From: Varanus komodoensis
Lineage: Eukaryota > Chordata > Lepidosauria > Squamata > Varanidae
Assembly: GCF_004798865.1 (NCBI RefSeq)
Contig: NW_025335268.1
Span: 77,599,728-77,663,727 of the forward strand
Reading direction: 5' to 3'
DNA: 64,000 nt
A model generated the notes under the pieces. That model saw only the letters and a list, made by a program, of their open reading frames with translations, ran no database searches and was not told where the DNA came from. Each line of letters begins with the position of its first letter. Within the stretch, counting starts at the first letter, position 1. A program made the translations under genes and the position numbers. Shown one piece after another: positions 56,531 through 64,000 of the stretch.

Positions 56531-56609
56531 AGATCTTTCAGTTTCTTTATTCCACATCCATTTTGTTTTCCAGAACACCTCAATGTCTTTGCATCCTGCT
56601 TATAAAGAC

Positions 56610-57113
56610 ATTCAGGGATTTTATTTATTTATTTAAAACATTTCTATGCTGCCCCCATTGCAACAAAGCCTCGGGGCGGCTCACAACATCCATAAAATAA
56701 ACATAAAAATACAATCAATAATTTAAAAACTGGTACCATCTTGGCTATATATTTTAAAATCTATAAATACAATAATAATAAATTAACAGTTAAAATAACT
56801 TTTAAATAAAAAGGTCTTTGCCTGGCGCCGGAAAGCAAATAATGATGGCGCCAGGCGGACCTCTCTGGGGAGCGCATTCCATAGGTTCCATAGGTTTGAT
56901 GTTGTGAGCCGCCCCGAGGCTTTGGCAAGGGGCGGCATAGAAATGTTTTAATAAATAAATAAAATAAATAGGTGGGGCGCCACCGCAGAAAAGGCCCTCC
57001 TCCGGGTACTCAGCCTCCTAATTTCCTTCACGGAGGGTTCCCAGAGAAGGGCATCTGTTGCCGATCTCAAGGGGCGGGAGGGCATATATGGACGCAGACG
57101 TTCCTTTAGATTT
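56610..57113 (-). mobile_element. L2-clade LINE 3' end, antisense, with a nested L2 tail
   Basis: On the minus strand this is an L2 3' end like that at 3683-4306. It starts near the ERLRPYMPSRPLR-type coding, passes GCGCTCCCCAGAGAGGTCCG, and ends with the TTTATTTATTTA (plus strand) tail near 56617. It is interrupted at 56896-56967 by a second L2 tail in the opposite orientation. The frame is broken. Confidence 0.9.
56896..56967 (+). mobile_element. 72-bp tail-only L2 LINE insertion with 6-bp target duplication
   Basis: The inserted segment holds only GTTGTGAGCCGCCCCGAGGC, GGGGCGGCATAGAAATG and an (AATA)n tail, in plus orientation inside a minus-strand L2. ATAGGT flanks it at 56890-56895 and 56968-56973. 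Removing the insert restores the host L2 sequence, apart from a small 9-bp tandem TTCCATAGG at its left side. Confidence 0.9.
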
Positions 57114-57899
57114 TATGTAAGTTCTTATCACACAACAAAATGAATGGCTTTCTCACCCACCTTTCCCTGCCAAATTAATAAGTACAACTGCATGTAGCCC
57201 AGGATCATGGTGCAGCGTGGGGCCAGGTAGCATTTCTGGATCGTGGTAGACATGGAGTTCAAGTCATAGAGGGTGGGGGGGGGGAAGCACGAATGTACCG
57301 TGTGTTGTGTGTGTTGAAAGGACTACCACCCCTCCTGTTAAAAGGGATATATGGAAGGGGGCATTTGATTTCAGAGAAAAATGTCAAGCAGAAAGATTCA
57401 AGAGGGACAGGCAGCAAGAGGTAAAGGAGAAGTGGGCAAAAAGCCAGCCAGGCCAGGGGCATCAGAGGCAACAGCCTCCCAAAGATTAGGGCCCCCAGCC
57501 CCAGTGAGCTTGCACTAGTGCCGCTGCTTCCATGGCGTTGCTGACTACAATGCAGTGGTTAAAGACGCAGTTGTTAAAGACGCTGATACTCCTAATTCAG
57601 CCAAAAGCTCATGGCAGCATCCCCTGGGGTGCAAACCCAGACTTTTAGGAGGTGCAGATGGGCATTTCTTCCAGGTTCCCCCCACTCCCCACACACACAC
57701 ATTCAGTTTTCAAGTCTCATGTTCTTTCCATTTCCTTTACAAAGAATTTGCAAATTTTGGTATGTTCTTATTTTAAAAATGGACCAAATGAAATTCTCAT
57801 GCATCCATACAATAATGCTCAGCTGTTGGCTTACTGTACCTCCACACTTTGGATTTTGTTACGTGCCTTTAGCTTTCCAGGTAGGGCAGAAAATACATT
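57114..57899. other. Unannotated stretch
   Basis: No exon or transposon recognised. A G-run is at about 57272-57286 and a short CA repeat near 57690-57700. Confidence 0.4.
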
Positions 57900-58010
57900 T
57901 AGGGTGCTATCCTATGCATGTTTAGGGAGGGGAAAAATGTATGACTTCCAGGAACCTGGGAGTTGTAGACCTCCTGCCTGTCTAAACATGCCTAAGATTT
58001 CACCTTTAAA
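57900..58010. mobile_element. Palindromic MITE-like element (CATAGGATTGCA-end family)
   Basis: GGTGCTATCCTATGCATGTT on the left and CTAAACATGCCTAAGATTTC on the right are inverted ends. The inner part contains CCTGGGAGTTGTAGACC. It is the same general family as 10305-10432. Confidence 0.5.
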
Positions 58011-59319
58011 AGCAAAACATGTTCGGTGCATAGATATCAGTTCAAGAGGCCCAGCTGGAAGGTTGCTGTTGCTAGTGGTGCTGGATTGATTTCTATATAA
58101 CCTAATAGCCAAAGCTCTCTTGGTCTCTGGGTCGATTACAAGCTCTGACAACTTGTAAACCTTTACGGGGTTGTAAAGGTTTTCATTGTGAAGACAACAT
58201 CCTCCCAGTTTGAAAAGCAGACAAAACTCAGCAGTACGAGTAAATTTAACCTCACTTGTGTATTGTGTATTTGAGAGTTCCTGAGGAGAGAGAGTTGTCA
58301 GACCATGATCACACAAAAGCCATGGCATGCAGAATATTTGTGGTTGAATTTGAGATGGCCCATTCATCCAGAGACTTAAGAACTAGAATATTTATATTTT
58401 TATGCTGATGCTTCTGGCTGAAAAGTACAATCCCATCATCCTCACTAGTGATTTTCTCATTTTTTAAAAAAATCAACTGAAGAGCATGAATTTGGCATTT
58501 TTACTACAAAGGATCTCAGGAAATGAAACTGGAAAGACTAGAATTCTGGGGAAAGGAGAGTACTCCAAAAAATGTGGAACCCGAAAGGGGAAAAAAAAGA
58601 AAGGAAACACATACGCACACACACAATTTGATCCCCAGGAATGTTTTGAGGGGGTTTTTTTGGAGGGGGGTCTTCTTATTTTTATGGTTCTTCTTTTCCC
58701 ATTGTCCTCCTTCCTAATTTCCCAGCTCCAGATATACCTTCCACTGCATGGTGCCATGAAAGGCAGTCCAGCCTCCTTGTACAGTCATGTAACCCCAACA
58801 CCACCTAAAACAGAACTGGGCTATTAAGGGAACTTTGTGTTATGATTGGTCCATGACTTAATGCCTTGGGTACTTAATACATGGTTAGTTTTCTCACGCA
58901 AAGGTTGATGGGGCTTTTATAAAGCACCAAGCTTTATAAAATCTCGGTATTTTCCTTCCCCAGCCCTCTTCTGTGTGAGCAGGAATGAAATGTGAGAAAA
59001 ATGCTGCCTTGACAGTAGTTTAAACAGGACTATTCAGTTTGCTTTACCTGACCTTAAATTTCCTGGTGAATGGCTTCCTGCAGCTCACTTGTCATCATCA
59101 TCACTGTCGTTAGCAGGCCTTATCTTCATTCATGTGCAACAGCAAAATCTCCCATCTCCATTTCTCCCCTTAGGTAAATGTCACCATCCCTATGATTTGT
59201 GGTTAGTGATTGCTACCTACAATATCGCATTTGTCTGAACTCAGGAGTGCAAGTAATGTGAACATTTTGGGTCCCATTAGGACACGCAAAATAGCACCGT
59301 GCTCCCTTGGCATCTGACA
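58011..59319. other. Unannotated stretch
   Basis: No exon or transposon recognised. The open frames at 57912-58367 (minus) and 58486-58827 (plus) have no domain I recognise. Confidence 0.4.
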
Positions 59320-59830
59320 GAACCTGGTGCAGTGGAAATACATTCCATTTAACAGCCCCTGGGCTGCTTTTGGTCAAGAGATACTCCTGGGTCTCTCAGC
59401 AGCTTTTGATTCCACTGACCATAGTAGCCTTACGGGGCAACTGCCTGCGTTGGGACCGAGCACTGCTGCATGGCTGTGCTTCTGTTCCTACTTGGATGGC
59501 AGGCTCCAGAAGTGTTCCTTGTGCAATATTGTTTGGCCCCGTAGATTGTCCGGTAAGGGGCTCCTCAGGAGTCAGTCCCATCTCCTGCACTATTTAACTT
59601 CTACATGAAACTGCAGAATGCGGCCACCAGGAGTGCACTGCCACCAGCACAAGGATGATGCGAAGCCCATTATTGTGTTTCATTTTAATCAAATGGGACT
59701 GCAGATGTGCTGAACTGGTGTCCACCTGCTACAAAGGACTGGAAGTCCAGACCAGATTCAGATACTGTTATTGGTGTGACACATGGGGAAGGAAGGTTTC
59801 TTCCCTTTGGTCCACAGCTGTGAGAAGGAC
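59320..59830 (+). mobile_element. Old L2-clade LINE, reverse-transcriptase fragment
   Basis: GLSAAFDSTDHSSL (59390-59431) matches the RT palm motif block of L2. A CFCSYLDGRLQKCSL block (compare FRSYLNDRFQKVVL) and LLHYLTSTxx/FNFYMK-like coding after a frame change follow. Several frameshifts and stops are present. It is an ancient insertion of a different L2 subfamily. Confidence 0.75.
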
Positions 59831-61094
59831 TGAAATGGACACCCTGGGGTAGTGAGGTGCCCTATGCTGCAGAGGACAGCCTTCTATTAAAAAGCTGTCA
59901 AAGCTCAGTCTTTTATTGGAAGGTATCCTCTAATTGTAGGGGTTCCAGTCCAAGTCTTCTCAATAAAACAGTCTTACTCCTTTTCTCCTCCTACACTTTC
60001 TTCTGTCTCATCCTACAGTTCTAACTGGTCATGTTCTTGAAACAGACACAACACAAAATGAAGAAGACTCAGACACCACTGACTAAAGTTAAATTCTTGC
60101 AATGGCTAGCCTTCAAGATGCCCATGAACAGTTAATCCCTGAACAACGGCAGAGTGAATAGGAGCACAGGTTGCCCAGTCAGTCATCTCTCCACTGAGAA
60201 GATGCCTTGTATTTCCATTCAGATAATAATTGTTGGGCAGTACCCAATGCTCTCATTCCGCTAATGCAAGTCATGTCATCCTAGTGTAAGAAACTTGGAG
60301 TGCAATGTCAGCAGTATTAGCTTGGAGAGCAAGATTCCCTACAAAACCCATTGTACAAGCTAATGCTGTTAGTATTATGCTAGAGCTCCTTTAGGTAAAT
60401 GGAGCACTATTTGGCTAGCTGAATGGTATTTCTGGTTCCTCTAATTATTTTGAAATGTGTTCCTATACCTGTACAGTTAAAATTTAAGACCAACACCCTG
60501 AAATATACCCAGAGGCACTGCAAATCTCACATAATCACATAATGAGGGTTAACCAGTCTTCCCATTTGATGGCTGCATACATACCACAAATGATATCCCA
60601 CAACCCCATTAGAGTCGCATATTCAAAATGGTGCCTGGCACATGTTACAAATAACCCATGCTCAGCCTGGCGTATTGTGTGAACTGGGCCACTGTCCCAT
60701 ACAATCTGAGCAAACCCATACCTTCTGGCACCCCCAGTTATGGCCCTTGCCATGGTTCACCCCATATGCCCCTGGGGAAGGTCTGTGCTCCATTCCTCTG
60801 TTGGTGGGGCTATCTCATAGCCCAGGTCAGTACAGAACTCTGTCCCTTGGCCTACCAACTTAGTCCTAACAGAATGGGCTGCCAAGCTCTGCACTTGTTA
60901 GGCAAGTCTGACCTTCTAAGAGGCTGCTCCATGTTTCAAGCACATCAACTCATTTAAGTTGATGAGTTTTTAAAACAAAGTAGTTTCAAGGCGCATACCT
61001 CGAATGTCCCCTTTGTACATTGTAAATCTAGATATTAAGAACTCCAGGTGTCTAGATTTCAATCTCGTGTTATAGCTCTGACATATGGCTAGAC
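59831..61094. other. Unannotated stretch
   Basis: No exon or recognised transposon. Confidence 0.4.
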
Positions 61095-61195
61095 AGACAG
61101 GCATTCTGTTTTGTTGTTGTGATCTTGTTTTATTGTTACCTGTCCTGGCCTGTCCTCTGGAAAGGGAGGATATAAATGCTGTAAGCAAACAATCT
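61095..61195 (+). mobile_element. LINE 3' tail fragment
   Basis: TGTTTTGTTGTTGTGATCTT, then CTGGCCTGTCCTCTGGAAAG, GGGAGGATATAAATGCTGTA and an AAGCAAAC end fit the 3' end of an L2/CR1-like LINE. Coding sequence is absent. Confidence 0.5.
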
Positions 61196-62244
61196 CACTG
61201 AGTCATCCAACTGGGATGTTACTGGGACTATAGAGGCTACACGTGGTACGTGCATCTTGCCTGGTGAAAGATGTTTCATGGTCGAGCAGCGCCAGCTCAG
61301 GACAGATCACCTTTCACCTTGCTGTGCTACACTTCTCTGGCAGCCGCATGTTCAGCTTGCAGAGAGGCCTGCTGCAGAACTCCTGGTCCTTAGCAGAAAC
61401 TAAGACAAAATAAGACAGGCTGGATCTGCATAAGCCATGGCATGGGGAACGTGTTTGAAAGCATGCATGAAATCACCCAGGCCCACGATTCTAAAGAGTG
61501 CCTTTCAGTATTTATTGTGGTGCATCAACGCCTATCACTGACAGACGCGAATGACCTTCCTGTTTTGGGGAACTTATCAAAACTGTCTACAGCTTTTAGA
61601 GTTTCAAAGTCTGTCTTCAGCATTTCTTAAGAACAGGAACTAACAAAAGATTATTCCGGCACTTCTCCCCGCTGCTCACAGCTGGAAAGCCTGGGGAAAG
61701 GCATACCTTTTATGGAAGCTTGGCAACTCCATTATTTCTGGAAAGAAAATGTGTGAAATTGGAGACAGATACGCACAGAAGGAGCTGGAACAAACATGAA
61801 CCTTGTCTTTATGCCTTACATTATATATGCTATTTTTAGATGTAAGTTAGATCACCACATTGGTAAATAAATGTAGACGAGGTGACTTCCTCCATTTGAC
61901 AGTCTGCAACCTGTTAACTGCTGGGTGCACAAGTCTTGATGCAGAAATTTTAGTCACATCAATTGCTCTTGGTGCTGACTTCTTAAGATAGATTCAAGTG
62001 GATGTAATCAGCTACCTTCAACTGCTTCTTTATATCCATAATCTCATCATATTCCCATTTTAGCTGGACAGTTCTGTTATCATTATGGGTAAGCTGCAGT
62101 CCTGTACACAAGGATGACTGGAACATCAACATTTGGCCTGCCAGGTGCTTTGTTCTGTAGCTCTACCTGGCCCTCATTCCTATACCTAGCGAAGGTAGAT
62201 GAACATTGTCCACCAAAAATCTCAGTTTGCCCACCCCTGCTATA
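61196..62244. other. Unannotated stretch
   Basis: No exon or recognised transposon. Confidence 0.4.
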
Positions 62245-62318
62245 TGCATTCACCTGGAAGCAAGCCCCAGGGGAACTTACTTCAGAGTAGAGGTGAACTG
62301 GATTGCTCTGTGAAACAG
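62245..62318. mobile_element. Fragment of a palindromic MITE-like element
   Basis: TTCACCTGGAAGCAAGCCCC, GGGGAACTTACTTCAGAGTA and ACTGGATTGCTCTG match, in order, one half of the element family at 56375-56530. Confidence 0.5.
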
Positions 62319-62798
62319 AAATATTTCCACTACTACATGCAAGTTCTCTTGGCAGCCTTCCCAGAAAGTGAGACGATTGTTTGAAACCAGCTTATGCCAT
62401 GCTTATTTGTCAAATAACATTTAACATCTACTTTTGTTTTATTCCAGTTACTGAATTTTCCACCTTTTGAGACTCACCAGTACAGTGTTTTTCTTATGCT
62501 ATTCCGAACTGTGAAATAAATCTAAGAGTAGCAGAGCAGCTACGGCAGCACCAAAATTCCTGATGATTTATGGCGCTAGACATGAAAATGTTGCAATAAT
62601 ATTGACCTGGAAAAAAATCCAGGACCAAAAGGAAATCAATTGTGTATTGTGTATTGTGTTGTATTGGCGAGGATGTATTTCTTAAGAAATTGGATTTTCC
62701 TTGCTTCAGCTACAGACTCTAAAAGAATAGCGTCCCAACTTTTATTCTTACACTTCCATCATGGACCTCCATGGAGCTGCAGATGCTTTATGCTTAAT

Positions 62799-62933
62799 CA
62801 GCCTTCCCTAGTCTGATGCTCTCCAAAGGTTTTGGACTACAGTTCCAATCACCCTGATCATTGGCTATGCTGGCTAGGGCTGATAGGAAGTGTGACTCAG
62901 AACACCTGGAGAGCAACAGGTTGAGGAAGGCTG
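62799..62933. mobile_element. Palindromic MITE-like element (ACTACAACTCCCATCA family), best copy
   Basis: CAGCCTTCCCTAGTCTGATG at the left end is the inverted partner of CAACAGGTTGAGGAAGGCTG at the right end. TTTTGGACTACAGTTCC pairs with GGAAGTGTGACTCAGAACA, around a TTGGCTATGCTGGC centre. At 135 bases and with no coding, it is the clearest member of this family in the window. Confidence 0.8.
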
Positions 62934-62965
62934 GGCTATACGATAGTTGGGATTAGAGTTATTCA

Positions 62966-63012
62966 CATTAATTAATTAATTAACTAACTAACTAACTAAC
63001 TAATTAATTAAC
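62966..63012. repeat. Tetranucleotide microsatellite (TTAA/CTAA)n
   Basis: ATTAATTAATTAATTAA, then (CTAA)6, then TTAATTAA. It lies directly beside the SINE that follows and may have grown from that SINE's AT-rich tail. Confidence 0.9.
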
Positions 63013-63230
63013 TTTCCTCCTTTTTTCCTTCAAGGCATCTCAAGGCAGTTTGCATAATTTTCCTGTTCTCAGTCTTATCCTCACAGCATCAACCCTGTGA
63101 GGTAGGTTGGGCTGAGAGTCTGTGACTGGCCCAAAGTCACCCAGTTGGCTGCATGGCTGAGTGGGGACTAGAATTAGATCACCTGAGTCCCAGTTCCAGG
63201 CTCTTAACCACTATACTGTGCTGGCTCTCA
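63013..63230 (-). mobile_element. tRNA-derived SINE (first family), antisense
   Basis: On the minus strand: GAGAGCCAGCACAGTATAGT, GTGGTTAAGAG (A-box side), GATCTAATTCTAGTCCCCAC (B-box side), GGGTGACTTTGGGCCAGTCA and CTCACAGGGTTGATGCTGTG. It is moderately diverged, and its 3' end points to the adjacent tetranucleotide repeat. Confidence 0.85.
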
Positions 63231-64000
63231 CCACACTGGTGTGTGGTACCAACAGAATTTATAGGAATCAGAGCTTGATATTTCATATACTCAGTATATT
63301 TATTTACTCAGAGGATGTTTCAGAAATCTTTAAAAAGTCTACTCTTGCAAATGTTTTGGTATTTCTGTTTTGCATTCTTTAGAGCCAGTACTTTAAATGC
63401 CAAAATGAGCCCATGCTGACTTCTTGAGGTAGTGGTGATGGCAAAGCCTTGCCTTGCCTGTGTATATCTGTGTGTGCACAAACCATGCACACAAAGGGTG
63501 GAGCAATTCAGCTCTGGGGGCCAAGTCCAGTTCTTAATCCAAGTGGTCTAATCTTGCCTTCCAAGTTCCTTCAGATTTCCTTCTTGCCCCAGCCCTTTCC
63601 CCTTAACACCAACCATTTAGTAGTTTCCCAGGCCTTGCACTGCTCTTCTCATGTCCTAAAATGTTGCCATGCATCCTTTAAAGCTCAATTTCTAGCAGGA
63701 AGAACTGTAAGTTTAAATATGCCAGTATTTTTAAATGACATTTTTGCCCCAACCCTTTCCCCTTAGGCTCCACTCCTTTGCCTTCAGTTCCTCAAGCCCT
63801 CAGAGAATTTCCCAAACTGCCATTTGCCACTTGGACTTCAAGGGGTTCCCACCTCCAGCGTACATGCACCAAGGCCATCTGTAGGGACACCAGATAAAGC
63901 AGATCCAAACAGTTCAATGTCCCTCAAATGTGAATTTGCACTAATGTGTACAAATTTTTGCATGGTTACTCTATCAAGGAGAAGAAGATGGAATTAAGGA
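63231..64000. other. Unannotated stretch
   Basis: No exon or recognised transposon up to the window end. The pyrimidine-rich segment at 63540-63780 contains a repeated CCCCAGCCCTTTCCCCTTA / CCCCAACCCTTTCCCCTTA (63588 and 63747), a small local duplication. Confidence 0.4.

Noticed and set aside
1-64000. CRISPR arrays, operons, ribosomal RNA or prophage
   Set aside because: There are no spaced identical repeats of that type and no bacterial-type gene packing. All long frames belong to LINEs.

Overview
The window looks like intronic DNA from a squamate reptile (lizard or snake). The evidence is the repeat mix: RTE-BovB LINEs, L2-clade LINEs of many ages, CR1 tails, tRNA-derived SINEs and short palindromic MITE-like elements. 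Most of the sequence is AT-leaning and non-coding. There are no operons or bacterial features. One 100-base assembly gap (4827-4926) sits inside a poly-T tract.

The only host coding sequence I can support is one 150-base, phase 0-0 exon on the minus strand at 20987-21136. It encodes the third transmembrane helix and the start of the intracellular loop of a glycine receptor alpha subunit, and the best match is GLRA2. The flanking exons (TM1-TM2 upstream, the last TM4 exon downstream) were not found. The simplest reading is that the whole window lies in two long GLRA2 introns, at least about 20.9 kb on the left (downstream) and at least about 42.8 kb on the right (upstream).

Layout. 1-5000: two 5'-truncated L2 pieces and the gap. 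5006-8199: a nearly full-length but broken BovB. 9298-10122: a second, 5'-truncated BovB with a clean 8-bp target duplication. 10.3-20.9 kb: sparse SINE, MITE and CR1 remnants and a compound microsatellite. 20987-21136: the GLRA2 exon. 23.5-28.6 kb: SINEs and LINE tails. 29.6-36.1 kb: a decayed Ty3/Gypsy-type element with PNMA-like Gag, split by a young full-length L2 LINE (30338-34169). That LINE keeps an unbroken 1015-codon EN-RT reading frame and a GC-rich 5' region made of two 229-bp tandem units. 38.9-47.3 kb: a CR1 relic, a CT/CG/CA microsatellite, a fresh tRNA-SINE and a decayed RTE LINE with a nested L2 tail. 47.8-52.7 kb: two unexplained pairs of diverged local direct repeats. 52.7-64 kb: more L2 pieces (one with a 72-bp L2 tail nested inside it), MITEs and SINEs.

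The elements do not form a pathway. The window records successive insertions into a neuronal receptor gene. The features most worth a second look are the apparently intact L2 with its tandem 5' units, its nesting in the Gypsy fossil, the tail-only L2 insertions and the unexplained local duplications.
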